A DNA stretch of 64,000 nt from positions 30,157-94,156 of the forward strand of contig NZ_RPDI01000003.1 of the NCBI RefSeq assembly GCF_003917135.1. Reading direction: 5' to 3'. The notes under the pieces were generated by a model. That model was not told the origin of the DNA. It saw only the letters and a program-made list of their open reading frames with translations, and made no database searches. This DNA comes from Leucobacter chromiireducens. GTDB lineage: Bacteria > Actinomycetota > Actinomycetes > Actinomycetales > Microbacteriaceae. Below are positions 7,650 through 17,390 of this stretch, piece after piece. Within the stretch, counting starts at the first letter, position 1, and every line of letters begins with the position of its first letter. The position numbers and the translations under genes were made by a program.

Positions 7650-9794
7650 TTAGCCCTGACGCGTGTTCCGACGGCGAACCGTGAACAGCGCGGCCGCACC
7701 CAGGAGGAGTGCGATGCCCGCGGCCCAGAGGGGCGCCTGGCCTGCGCCGCCGGTCACCGCGAGCCCGCCAGCGGGCGGCTCGGCGTTCGGGGTCGCGGGC
7801 TTCGGGGTCACCGGCTTCGGGGTTTCGGGCTTCGGCTCGGGCTTGGGCTCGGGCTTCGGCTCGGGGCCCGGGTCAACCGGCACGCACGTGGCGGCGTCGA
7901 GGACCACCGTCATCGATGCCGTGCCGTCCTCGGCCAGGGTCCAGCCCTCAGCCTCGGCCAGCTTGTTGCCTGCGGTGGGGGTCGCCACCACAGTCACCGT
8001 CTTGCCCGCGGCGACCTCGCCGACGACCTCGTACGAAACACCCTCGGTCGTCGCCACCGTCACGAGCGGAGCCGACGCCTCACCGGTCTCCACATCGCAG
8101 ACCGCCTGCGTCACCTCGGGAGCCACCGGTGCGACCGCAACGAGCGGCGTCTCGCACGGCACATCCTCCAGGACAACCGTCATCGAGGCCGTGCCGTCCT
8201 CGGCGAGAGTCCAGCCCTCGGCCTCGGCCAGCTTCTTCCCCGCCGCCGGGGTCGCCACGATGGTCACCGTGTTCCCGGCGCGCACCGCACCGTCGACGCG
8301 GTACTCCACACCCTCGGTCGTCGCCACGGTCACGAGCGGAGCCGACGCCTCGCCGGTCTCCACGTCGCAGACCGCCTGCGTCACCTCGGGAGCAACGGGC
8401 ACGACCGCCACGAGCGGCGTCTCGCACGGCACATCCTCCAGCACAACCTCGAACGATGCCGTGCCGTCCTCGGCAAGGGTCCAGCCCTCGGCCTCACCCA
8501 GCTTCTTCCCGTCCGCGGGGGTCGCGACCACGGTCACCGTCTTACCCGCGGCGACCTCGCCGACGACCTCGTACGACACCCCCTCGGTCTTCGCGAGCGC
8601 GACCACCGGGTCGGTGACCTCGCCCGTCTCAACGTTGCACACCGCCTGCGTCACCGTCGGTGCAACGGGAACCGTCAGTGCCGTTGGGGTGACGGGCGGC
8701 TCGCAGGTGATCTCGGGATCCCCCAGGAAGGGGAAGTTGTGGAACTCACCGCCACCGAAGTTCTGCGTCAGGTCGCCCGCGACCCAGTAGCGTCCGTTCG
8801 CGCCCGGGATCGAGACCGTCGTCTGGGATCCCGCCGTCGGCACGATCACTGAGCCGGGAACCTGCGCGGTCCCGGAGATCGTCACCTTCGAGGAGTCGGG
8901 GAAGGTCCACAGCATGCGGCTCGCGCGCTGGCCGAACGACTTCGAGGTGGTCAACAGGTCCTTGCCCTCGACCAGCACGGTGTTCAGCCGGAGCGTCGCC
9001 GGCGCCGAGCCGGTCACCTCGACGACCACAACATCGGTTTCGGCGATGTTGACCAGGTTCAGGGTGAGGTCCTTGCCCGTGTTCAGCACCGCAGCGTCAA
9101 TCGAGAAGAGGTGTCGGGTCGCCCCCTTCGTGCCGGTGAGCGTCAGCGTGCCCCACTCCTCGCTCACGGTGCCGGGGGCGCCGGTTGCGTTCCGCTTCGC
9201 GAGGTCCCTGAGCCAGGCGAAGTCGTTCGCAGCCCAGCTTCCCAGGGCATCGCCGAGGGCCTCCTGCGCGCCGACGCCGGAGATGACCTTCGAATCCGCG
9301 TGCTGCTGCTCGATGAAGCGCGCGTCGACGATGGTGCCGCCGGCCACGAGGTTGCCCGGCGCCGGTGCGTCTGCGGTCGTGCGGCTCTGGATCTGCAGTT
9401 TGTCACCGCGGATGGTGACCGCCCCGCCAACATTCACGATGTCGGCGCCGACGGGCGGGAGAATGCCCGAGCCAACCCCAACGAAGCCGAGGTTGTAGAG
9501 CCCGCGTCCGAAGTCTGCGTCGCCGCGCACCGCGAGGCGCCCCTCCAGCTCGGCGCCGGCGACGCGGGTGAAGTTGCCTCCCACGTACACCGAAACGCCC
9601 GCGTCGACGGGCTGAGGCTTGTGATCTCCGGAACCGCTCACACCGCCGACTCCGCTGCTTGGCGTACATACTGCGGCCGAACTGCTCGGCGTGGACGGTT
9701 GGGGCGCGGCGTGTGCGGACGTGGCCGGGAGGGTGATCCCGCTCGCCACGACCAGCGCGCCAAGCGCAGCCGTCAGTGTCTTGCGAATTGACAA
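7650..9794 (-). CDS. LAVTG-anchored choice-of-anchor A surface protein with three 90-residue repeats
   Basis: A 714-residue secreted protein. A signal peptide (MSIRKTLTAALGALVVASG..., cleavage near AHA) is followed by a choice-of-anchor A domain (about residues 45-350, including GVSVYVGGNFT and LEGRLAVRGDADF). Next come three tandem ~90-residue domains, each ending in a CETP-type or ATC cysteine, then a Pro/Lys stalk with PEPKPEPKPE. The C-terminus has LAVTGG, a hydrophobic helix and an RRR tail. LAxTG is the signal used by class E sortases in high-GC actinobacteria, so the protein is expected on the wall. The start is TTG at 9794 with GAGGA seven bases upstream. The ligand is unknown. Confidence 0.85.
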   Translation of the reverse strand: MSIRKTLTAALGALVVASGITLPATSAHAAPQPSTPSSSAAVCTPSSGVGGVSGSGDHKPQPVDAGVSVYVGGNFTRVAGAELEGRLAVRGDADFGRGLYNLGFVGVGSGILPPVGADIVNVGGAVTIRGDKLQIQSRTTADAPAPGNLVAGGTIVDARFIEQQHADSKVISGVGAQEALGDALGSWAANDFAWLRDLAKRNATGAPGTVSEEWGTLTLTGTKGATRHLFSIDAAVLNTGKDLTLNLVNIAETDVVVVEVTGSAPATLRLNTVLVEGKDLLTTSKSFGQRASRMLWTFPDSSKVTISGTAQVPGSVIVPTAGSQTTVSIPGANGRYWVAGDLTQNFGGGEFHNFPFLGDPEITCEPPVTPTALTVPVAPTVTQAVCNVETGEVTDPVVALAKTEGVSYEVVGEVAAGKTVTVVATPADGKKLGEAEGWTLAEDGTASFEVVLEDVPCETPLVAVVPVAPEVTQAVCDVETGEASAPLVTVATTEGVEYRVDGAVRAGNTVTIVATPAAGKKLAEAEGWTLAEDGTASMTVVLEDVPCETPLVAVAPVAPEVTQAVCDVETGEASAPLVTVATTEGVSYEVVGEVAAGKTVTVVATPTAGNKLAEAEGWTLAEDGTASMTVVLDAATCVPVDPGPEPKPEPKPEPKPETPKPVTPKPATPNAEPPAGGLAVTGGAGQAPLWAAGIALLLGAAALFTVRRRNTRQG
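7882..8670 (-). repeat. Three tandem 270-bp coding repeats
   Basis: The decamer ACCGCCTGCG occurs at exactly 8101, 8371 and 8641, giving a 270-bp period (90 residues) inside the surface-protein gene. Neighbouring blocks such as the GETPLVA-type linkers repeat with the same spacing. Units two and three are most alike, which suggests recent duplication and possible length variation between strains. Confidence 0.85.
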
Positions 9795-10141
9795 AGTGGT
9801 GTCCTCATCAGTTTCGGTGAATAGAAACTGCGCCGGGCGTCACGACAAGCCCAAAAACGGCACGCCAACGCACGCGTTGGCACCGGATCCTGGCCGTCCC
9901 CCGACGGCCAGATTTCCCCCTGTGTGCACCCCCGACACATTTAGTTCATTTTGCGAACTAAACTCACCATACGGGTGTTTCGCTACGCCCGTAGATTTTC
10001 GCACCCCAATTCACCCCCGAATTCACCCGAAATCCGCACGCCGGCGCTGGCGCATCCCCCGGACGAGCGATACACCACTGCCTGATCAGGGTCGATACGA
10101 TGAATTGCCGTTCGCCCAACCGCACGAGAGGACACACCGAC
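9795..10141. promoter_or_regulatory. Divergent intergenic region with TTAGTTC/GAACTAA dyad
   Basis: This 347-base space separates the surface-protein gene (-) from the antiporter gene (+). The most AT-rich part holds TTAGTTC (9941-9947) and GAACTAA (9955-9961), an inverted repeat with a seven-base spacer that could be an operator. A -10-like TACGAT is at 10096-10101, and GAGAGGA at 10126-10132 is the ribosome binding site of the antiporter. Nothing else is recognisable. Confidence 0.4.
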
Positions 10142-11377
10142 GTGACCACCGCAGAGCTCTCTACCCTGCTCATCCCCCTCGCCGCGGTCGTCGCACCGCT
10201 GCTCGCCGCCTTGGCGGGGCGCGTGATCCTCGTCCCGCTCGTGGTGTTCGAGATCGGGCTCGGGATGCTGCTCGGGCCCTCCGGCCTCGGCTGGGTCGCC
10301 GACTCCGAGATCCTCGAGACGCTCTCCCAGCTCGGGCTCGCCGCGCTCTTCTTCATGGCGGGGAACGAGATCGCCCCGCGGGCGCTGCGCGGCGCACCCG
10401 GCCGCCGCGCCCTCGGCTGGTGGGCCTGCTCGGCGGTCCTCGCGCTGGCGGCAGGGTTCCTGCTCGGCCCGAGCCTGGACGCGTCGATCCTCATCGCGGT
10501 GGCGCTCACCGGCACCGCGCTCGGCACGCTCATGCCGATCCTGCGGGACGCCGGGCTCTCGGGCACGCCGCTCGGCGACACCATCACTCGCGCCGGCGCG
10601 GTCGGCGAGTTCGCCCCGCTCGTTGCGATCTCCGTGTTCCTGAGCGGCCGCCAGCCCCTCGCCGGCACGCTCGTGCTCATCGTATTCGGCCTCGTCGCCG
10701 CTGCCGCGTTCTGGCTCGCTCAGCGCGGCCCGCACGATTGGCTGCAGCGAATGGTGTCCCGCACGCTCCACACGAGCGGCCAGTTCGCCGTGCGCTTCGT
10801 GCTCCTCATCCTCGCCGCGCTCGTGGTCCTCGCGCTCGCGCTCGGCGTCGACTTCCTGCTCGGCGCGTTCACCGCCGGCATGCTCGCGCGCGCCGTGCTG
10901 CAGGGCGGGGATCCCGCGGAGCTCCGGGTCGTCGAGGCGAAGCTCGACTCGGTGGCCTTCGGGTTCCTCGTCCCCGTGTTCTTCATCGCCACGGGGGTCA
11001 CCTTCCCGCTCGCCGAACTGCTCGCGAACCCCGCGGCGCTCGCGCTGGTGCCCGGCTTCGCGCTCGCCATGCTGCTCGTCCGCGGGGTGCCCGGCTGGCT
11101 GGGCGCCGGGCCTGGCACGTCCCCGAGCGACCGCCGCACGGCGGCCCTCTGCACGGCCACCACGCTGCCGCTCGTCATCGCGGTGAGCAGCATCGGCACG
11201 GAGCACGGGGTGCTCGACGAACCGCTCGCCGCCGCGATGGTGGGCGCGGCCATGCTCACCGTGCTCCTCTTCCCCATGCTCGCGCTGGCGGGACGCGGGC
11301 GCACCCAGGCGCACACCCGGGCGCACACGCAGCAGCCCCTCCCGGGAGCTCAGCTTCCGGGAGGGGCCACCGCGTGA
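10142..11377 (+). CDS. CPA2-type cation:proton antiporter
   Basis: A membrane protein of about 411 residues with some 12 hydrophobic helices, matching the Na+/H+ exchanger (KefB/CPA2) transmembrane domain. Recognisable parts are VFEIGLGMLLGPSGLGW, LGLAALFFMAGNEI, LSGTPLGDTITRAGAVGEFAPL and VDFLLGAFTAGMLAR, which carries the central transport-site aspartate. There is no C-terminal RCK/TrkA-N domain. The GTG at 10142 is preferred over the upstream ATG at 10100 because GAGAGGA precedes it by nine bases. The histidine-rich C-terminal tail overlaps the gene's terminator hairpin. Confidence 0.82.
   Translation: MTTAELSTLLIPLAAVVAPLLAALAGRVILVPLVVFEIGLGMLLGPSGLGWVADSEILETLSQLGLAALFFMAGNEIAPRALRGAPGRRALGWWACSAVLALAAGFLLGPSLDASILIAVALTGTALGTLMPILRDAGLSGTPLGDTITRAGAVGEFAPLVAISVFLSGRQPLAGTLVLIVFGLVAAAAFWLAQRGPHDWLQRMVSRTLHTSGQFAVRFVLLILAALVVLALALGVDFLLGAFTAGMLARAVLQGGDPAELRVVEAKLDSVAFGFLVPVFFIATGVTFPLAELLANPAALALVPGFALAMLLVRGVPGWLGAGPGTSPSDRRTAALCTATTLPLVIAVSSIGTEHGVLDEPLAAAMVGAAMLTVLLFPMLALAGRGRTQAHTRAHTQQPLPGAQLPGGATA
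11336..11366. terminator. Hairpin overlapping the antiporter 3' end
   Basis: Arms 11336-11345 (CCCCTCCCGG) and 11357-11366 (CCGGGAGGGG) lie inside the last codons of the antiporter gene. They end 11 bases before its stop and 18 before the end of the convergent pspA gene, so the hairpin is encoded within coding sequence. Confidence 0.5.
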
Positions 11378-11383
11378 TCCGGG

Positions 11384-12100
11384 CTAGTTGCCGCCCTGCT
11401 TGAGCGCCTGCAGGCGCTGGTCGACCTCGCTCAGCGCGCCGAGGTCATCGAGCTCGTTGAACTGCGCGTCGAGGGTCGAGGCCGCGAGCTCCGCCTGCCC
11501 GCGCACCATCGCCTCCTGCCGCTTCACCTTCTCCTCGAAACGGCCGAGCTCGCTCGTCGGATCCAGCACATCGAGGTTCTTGACCGCGTCCTGCACCTGC
11601 GACTGCGCCTGCGCGACCTTGCCGCGCGAGACCAGCTCGTCGCGCTTCGCCTGCAGCTGCACGAGCTTCTCGCGCATGGTCTGCAGCCCCGTCTTCAGCT
11701 GCTCGACCACCTGCTGCTGAGCGGTGACGCTCGGCTCAGCGGTGGCGACCTCCTTCTCGAAGGAGATCTGCTTGGAGAGCGCGACGCGCGCGAGGTTGTC
11801 GAACTTGTCGGCGCCGGCGCTGTCGCCGCCAGCTCGGAGCGACTCGGCCTGTGCCGACGCGGCCGCGGCCTTGCTGCCCCACTCGGCGATCGCCTTGCGA
11901 TCCTCCTCGAGATCGGACTCCATGAGGCGCAAGTTGCCGATGGTCTGCGCCACCGAGCTCTCCGCGTCGGCGATGCTGTTCTTGTAGTCGCGCTCCATCT
12001 GGTTGAGCATCTTCTCCGGGTCTTCCGCGGAGTCGAGGAGCGCGTTGATATTTGCCTTGGCGAGCTGTGCGATACGGCCAAGGATGGACTGCTTTGCCAT
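11384..12100 (-). CDS. pspA: PspA/IM30 family envelope-stress protein
   Basis: A 238-residue, almost entirely helical coiled-coil protein. The N-terminus MAKQSILGRIAQLAKANINALLDSAEDPEKMLNQM is the amphipathic membrane-binding helix and alpha1 start of PspA/Vipp1 proteins, which form ESCRT-III-like assemblies that protect the cytoplasmic membrane. It lies 108 bases downstream of the TPM-domain gene on the same strand and is probably cotranscribed. No phage-shock regulator (PspF or ClgR type) is adjacent. Confidence 0.92.
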   Translation of the reverse strand: MAKQSILGRIAQLAKANINALLDSAEDPEKMLNQMERDYKNSIADAESSVAQTIGNLRLMESDLEEDRKAIAEWGSKAAAASAQAESLRAGGDSAGADKFDNLARVALSKQISFEKEVATAEPSVTAQQQVVEQLKTGLQTMREKLVQLQAKRDELVSRGKVAQAQSQVQDAVKNLDVLDPTSELGRFEEKVKRQEAMVRGQAELAASTLDAQFNELDDLGALSEVDQRLQALKQGGN

Positions 12101-12208
12101 GTCGGCTTCCTTTCCTAGTGTTCCACCGAACCAGCTCGGAGGAGGGTGTTCATCGGCCCCGTCGGCCGGATGAAGTCATACGTGCGACGCGCGGGCGCCA
12201 CGGCGCGC

Positions 12209-14185
12209 TCAGAACCTGCCGCCGCCACCGCGCCGGCCTCCGCCGCCCGAGCCGCCAATGGAGCCGCCGCCGTTCCAGCCGCCGGTGAAGCCGCCGTTGG
12301 AGCCGCTCCAGCCGCCACCGCCGCCACCCGAGCCGCCCCCGCTCAGGAGGCCGCCGAGAATGCCGCCGAGCACCGCGCCGCCGAAGCTGCCGTTCGAGCC
12401 GCCGCCCCCACCGCCGTACCCGCCAGGGCCACCGCCCCAGCCGGACACATCGGCCGAGGCCAGCTGGTACGCGGCGCGCGCGTACTGCGTTGCCTGCTGG
12501 GCGCTCTGGTACGAGCGTGCGGGATCCTCGTGCGCGTACTGCTCCGCGAGCTGCAGGTGGCGCTTGGCCTCGGCGAGGCGCGTGCGGGCTTCGGCGCCGA
12601 TCGCGCCGCGCCGGGTCTCGATGAACTGCTCGGCGGAGAGCACTTCGGCGCGCGCGGGCACGAGCGCCTCATCGCGCGCGGCCTCGGCCCGGCGCTGCCG
12701 CTCGGCGGTCTCACGTGCGGCCCCGATCGCGCCATCGATCTGCACGTTCGCCTCTGCCGCAGCGGTGAGCGCGCGGACTGGATCGCCCGCGATGTCCGCG
12801 GCGAGCACGGCCTCCGCCTGCGCGGCGGCCGCGGCCAGCGCGCGCTGCTCACCCTCGGGAGCCGCCGGCGCGAGCTGGGCGACCGTCTGCAGGTCGGCCC
12901 GCAGATCGGCGTGCGCGGCCTCCAGCTGGCGAGCGCTCTCGGCGAGCTCTGCGCCGATCGTTGCCGGGGAGTCGGCGAGGGTGCCGGCCTGCTCGAGCGC
13001 GGCCTCGCCGGCGCGGAGGCTCACCGCCGCGGCCGCCGTCTTCCCCTCCGCGATCTCGCGCTCCGCCGCCGCGACGCACTCGCCGACGAAGCGCAGCCGC
13101 GCCTCGGCCTCGGCGAGGTTGCTGCGCAGCCCGGCGACGATCGTCTCGGCGTACCGCGCGCTCAGCTCCCCGACGGCGGCCTGCCCGGCGGCGAGCCGCG
13201 ACTCCACCCCGGGAACCGCGCCGCGGAGCTGCGCGAGCACCTCGGGCGCGCGCTGCTCGACCTCGCGCAGTCGCGAGAAGGACTCCGTGTGCGCGTCGAG
13301 CGATTCCTTCGCACCCGAGCAGCGCGCGATGATCTCCGTGAGCCACTCACGCTGCTCCTGCGGGGTGTCGGGGATGTTGTCGTCGAGTTTCTGGCGCAGC
13401 GTGAACGCGGCCTGCAACTGCGCACGGGCCTCCTCGATCGCCTGCGCGAACGGCTCGGCCGCCGCGGCCCCGAACTGGGCCTGCGCGAAGCCGAGCTCCT
13501 GGTCGCTGCTGCGCAGGTCGTCATCGACGCGCACGAGGAGCGCGCTCGCCTGCGCCTCGAGTTCCTCGAGCGTGGCCTCCGCGACCTGCCCCTCGGCCTC
13601 CCGCTCACGCTTGCGCTTCCGGGAGACGGCGACGCCTGCAGCGACGCCGCCGACGACGACCACGCCGCCGATCACGGCGATCGCGACCCCGGTGCCGTTC
13701 GATTCCGGGTTGAGCACGGTCTTCTCGATGCCCGTGAGGGTGTCACCGACGACGCCGACCCAGTCGCTGCGCTTCAGCGCCGGCCGCACGTACTCCTCGG
13801 TGAGCTTCTCGTACTGCGCGTCCGAGATGAGGTCCTTCGCGGCGTTGAGGTCGAACAGCCGGTCCTCGACGGCGACGCTGAGGAGCACCGCGTCATCGCC
13901 GAGGAAGTTCTTCTGTGCGGTCGCGGACCCCCAGGCGACGGGATCCTCTGGCGACTCGAACTCGTCGACGTACACCACGAACAGCTGCACACCGTGCTCC
14001 GCGGCGAACTCGCGCACCTCGTCTTCGAGCTCGTCCACCTGCGAGCCGAGCACCCCCTGCGAGGTGCCGTCGAGCACGTACGCACCCGCGAATGCCGGCG
14101 GCGCTGTCGCGACCGCGGCCGCTGGTGCGAGCCAGGCGAGTGCGGCAAGCGCGACACCCCCGAGCACCGGTGCAAAACGCTTCAT
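12209..14185 (-). CDS. TPM-domain membrane protein with coiled coil and glycine-rich tail
   Basis: A 658-residue protein. A signal peptide leads into a TPM domain (about residues 30-165: VYVDEFESPEDPVAWGSATAQKNF, then DDAVLLSVAVEDRLFDLN). One transmembrane helix (GVAIAVIGGVVVVGGVAAGVAV) and a basic KRKRERE stretch follow. Then come about 380 residues of alanine/glutamate-rich coiled coil and a Gly/Ser-rich tail ending GGRRGGGGRF. TPM domains are linked to metal-dependent phosphatase or envelope repair functions. Pairing with pspA supports a membrane-stress role. The start is moved to the ATG at 14185, which has a GGAG five bases upstream and opens a normal signal peptide. Confidence 0.82.
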   Translation of the reverse strand: MKRFAPVLGGVALAALAWLAPAAAVATAPPAFAGAYVLDGTSQGVLGSQVDELEDEVREFAAEHGVQLFVVYVDEFESPEDPVAWGSATAQKNFLGDDAVLLSVAVEDRLFDLNAAKDLISDAQYEKLTEEYVRPALKRSDWVGVVGDTLTGIEKTVLNPESNGTGVAIAVIGGVVVVGGVAAGVAVSRKRKREREAEGQVAEATLEELEAQASALLVRVDDDLRSSDQELGFAQAQFGAAAAEPFAQAIEEARAQLQAAFTLRQKLDDNIPDTPQEQREWLTEIIARCSGAKESLDAHTESFSRLREVEQRAPEVLAQLRGAVPGVESRLAAGQAAVGELSARYAETIVAGLRSNLAEAEARLRFVGECVAAAEREIAEGKTAAAAVSLRAGEAALEQAGTLADSPATIGAELAESARQLEAAHADLRADLQTVAQLAPAAPEGEQRALAAAAAQAEAVLAADIAGDPVRALTAAAEANVQIDGAIGAARETAERQRRAEAARDEALVPARAEVLSAEQFIETRRGAIGAEARTRLAEAKRHLQLAEQYAHEDPARSYQSAQQATQYARAAYQLASADVSGWGGGPGGYGGGGGGSNGSFGGAVLGGILGGLLSGGGSGGGGGGWSGSNGGFTGGWNGGGSIGGSGGGGRRGGGGRF

Positions 14186-14274
14186 TCCCGCTCCCCCCGT
14201 CACGGTCGGCCGCAACCGCGTCGTCCTCTTGCGCTGAGTCTATAAGCGGAGCCCCCGCACCCGCCAGAGCCCGG

Positions 14275-14964
14275 TTAGTTCTGCGGGGCGCGGCGCTTCG
14301 CACGCCAGGACTTGAAAGCTTTGAAGAGCTCGATGAGGATCGGGATGCCGGGGATCAGCACGAGCACGATGATGAACACTTCGCTGTACTCGCGCACGAA
14401 GGGGATCTGGCCGAGGAAGTAGCCGAGCAGCGTCACGCCGACGCCCCAGAGCAGCGCGCCCACCGCGTTGTAGATGATGAACTGGCGGTAGCGCATGTTG
14501 CCGACGCCGGCGGCTGCGGGAACGAACGCGCGGAAGATCGGCAGGAAGCGCGCGATGATGATGGCCTTGGGGCCGTGCTTCTCGAAGAACTCGTGCGTGC
14601 GCGCCACGTTCTCCGGGTTGAAGAGCCGGCTCTTCTCTCGACTGAAGATCGAGGGGCCGAGCTTGCGCCCGATCATGAATCCCATCTGATCGCCCGCGAA
14701 CGCGAACACGAACAGCAGCAGGCAGGTGATCCAGATCGGCACGTCGATGATGCCGGTCGCGGAGAACAGGCCGACCGTGAAGAGCAGCGAGTCGCCAGGC
14801 AGGAACGCGAGCACGAGCACGCCGGTCTCCAGGAACACGAAGGCGCACGCGAGGATGAGTGCGGCCCAGCCACCCGCCTTCAGCAGCGTTTCGGGGTCGA
14901 GCCAGTCGATCCCCAGCAGCGCTGGAACGATCGTCGCGGTCAGTGCGGCAAGGGTCGAGGTCAC
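14275..14964 (-). CDS. DedA family membrane protein
   Basis: A 229-residue SNARE-associated/DedA protein, a family of polyprenyl-phosphate or phospholipid flippase-type transporters. Diagnostic segments are FLETGVLVLAFLPGDSLLF (acidic helix-1 motif), FAGDQMGFMIGRKLG, and ARFLPIFRAFVPAAAGVGNM with the conserved arginines. About five hydrophobic helices and a basic C-terminal tail are visible. The GTG at 14964 is preferred; the frame is open farther upstream, but that segment is proline/arginine-rich and unlike the family. It is divergent from the lipoprotein gene. Confidence 0.88.
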   Translation of the reverse strand: MTSTLAALTATIVPALLGIDWLDPETLLKAGGWAALILACAFVFLETGVLVLAFLPGDSLLFTVGLFSATGIIDVPIWITCLLLFVFAFAGDQMGFMIGRKLGPSIFSREKSRLFNPENVARTHEFFEKHGPKAIIIARFLPIFRAFVPAAAGVGNMRYRQFIIYNAVGALLWGVGVTLLGYFLGQIPFVREYSEVFIIVLVLIPGIPILIELFKAFKSWRAKRRAPQN

Positions 14965-15125
14965 GTCGTTCGGCTCTGCTCTCGTGTGGGGTGCGCGGGT
15001 GCGCGGCGCGCAACCGAGCTTATTATGCCCCGGCCCGCTGGGGAGGGGCTGTCGATTCGGCACCCCCGTCTCACGAGCAGGAGGTAGGGTGAAGGGACTC
15101 AGCAGCAGGGCCGGAGGCACGCACG

Positions 15126-15812
15126 ATGAAGCCGAAACTCACTCGCTCCTCACACTCGCGACGCATTTCTGCGGTCGCGGCGCTCGCGGCGTGCGCGCTC
15201 GCGCTGACGGGCTGCATCACTGTGAACGTCCCCCCGCCCGGCGACGGATCGGGAGCCGGCACCGGCTCGGGGTCCGACACCGGATCTGGATCCGGGCCCG
15301 GCTCGAGTTCGCCGAGTGGCGGCGCGCCGACGCACGACGACTTCCCCGCGACCGGGATCCCCTCCGAGGTGCGCTGGGCCACGGACTGGCTGGAGGGTTT
15401 CGAGTCCGAGGGCGCTGGCGTGCGCGGCAGCATCGTGGCCATCGAGCTCGAGTTCGAGCGCGAGCAGTGGATTTGGGAGGTCACCAGCCGCTTCCCGAGC
15501 GAGGGGCCAACGAACACGACCCCGGAGCGCGGCTTCGAGGCCGACCTCGCCGCCGACTCACTCGCTGAGCTGCGCTCCCGCGAGGTGACGCTCGACGCCG
15601 AGGAGCGGGAGCCAACCAAGATCGGCATCGCCGAGGCAGCGCGGATCTCCGGCGAGGTGTCGCCGAGCCCACGCCTCATCGCGCTCTCACTCGATCGGGA
15701 TCGCGGCTCGGTGGTCTGGGAGGCCACCCTTCTCGACTCCGAGACGCTGGTCGAGACGGAGCTCACGATCGACGCGACGACCGGGGAGATCCTCGCCCGC
15801 GACCGCGACTAG
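15126..15812 (+). CDS. Secreted lipoprotein with PepSY-like C-terminal region
   Basis: A 228-residue protein. The signal peptide ends in the lipobox LTGC (Cys near residue 31), so the mature protein should be a membrane-anchored lipoprotein. A Ser/Gly/Thr linker follows. The remainder contains two similar modules: one around IVAIELEFEREQWIWEVTS, and the last 50 residues, which include LIALSLDRDRGSVVWEA and ELTIDATTGEILARDRD. This is the pattern of PepSY domains. The function is unknown. GGAGG lies about nine bases before the ATG. Confidence 0.75.
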   Translation: MKPKLTRSSHSRRISAVAALAACALALTGCITVNVPPPGDGSGAGTGSGSDTGSGSGPGSSSPSGGAPTHDDFPATGIPSEVRWATDWLEGFESEGAGVRGSIVAIELEFEREQWIWEVTSRFPSEGPTNTTPERGFEADLAADSLAELRSREVTLDAEEREPTKIGIAEAARISGEVSPSPRLIALSLDRDRGSVVWEATLLDSETLVETELTIDATTGEILARDRD

Positions 15813-15816
15813 CGAA

Positions 15817-15860
15817 ACGCGTGTGCCCCGCCACCCCACAGGGCGACGGGGCACACGCGT
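15817..15860. terminator. 14-bp perfect hairpin between lipoprotein gene and aspS
   Basis: Arms 15817-15830 and 15847-15860 are perfect reverse complements around a 16-base loop. It lies between convergent genes and can act for both strands. Confidence 0.65.
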
Positions 15861-15872
15861 GCGGAGCCGCGA

Positions 15873-17216
<1,344 letters not shown>

Positions 17217-17286
17217 CCCACCAGTCTACCCGCGCGCACCGGGGCGCACCGCGCGTACGGGCGCGCACACGGGGGCGCGCCCGATT

Positions 17287-17344
17287 AATAACTCGCAACA
17301 ATGTGTCATATCACTTTGGCGAATAACTCGATCGTTCCTACGCT
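17287..17344 (+). promoter_or_regulatory. Promoter with duplicated AATAACTCG operator ahead of the ABC operon
   Basis: TTGGCG (17316-17321) and TACGCT (17339-17344) have an ideal 17-base spacer. The nonamer AATAACTCG is present twice, at 17287-17295 and 17322-17330. The second copy lies immediately after the -35 box inside the spacer, where a bound repressor would block RNA polymerase. This is the most AT-rich stretch in the neighbourhood. Confidence 0.55.
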
Positions 17345-17390
17345 GTCCCGTGTTCCGAAATCTCCGCACGGTCCCCGAAAGGACGCACCC

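Noticed and set aside
7882..8670. Regularly spaced repeats considered as a CRISPR array
   Set aside because: The 270-bp repeats are in-frame coding domains of a surface protein, far longer than CRISPR units and without cas genes.
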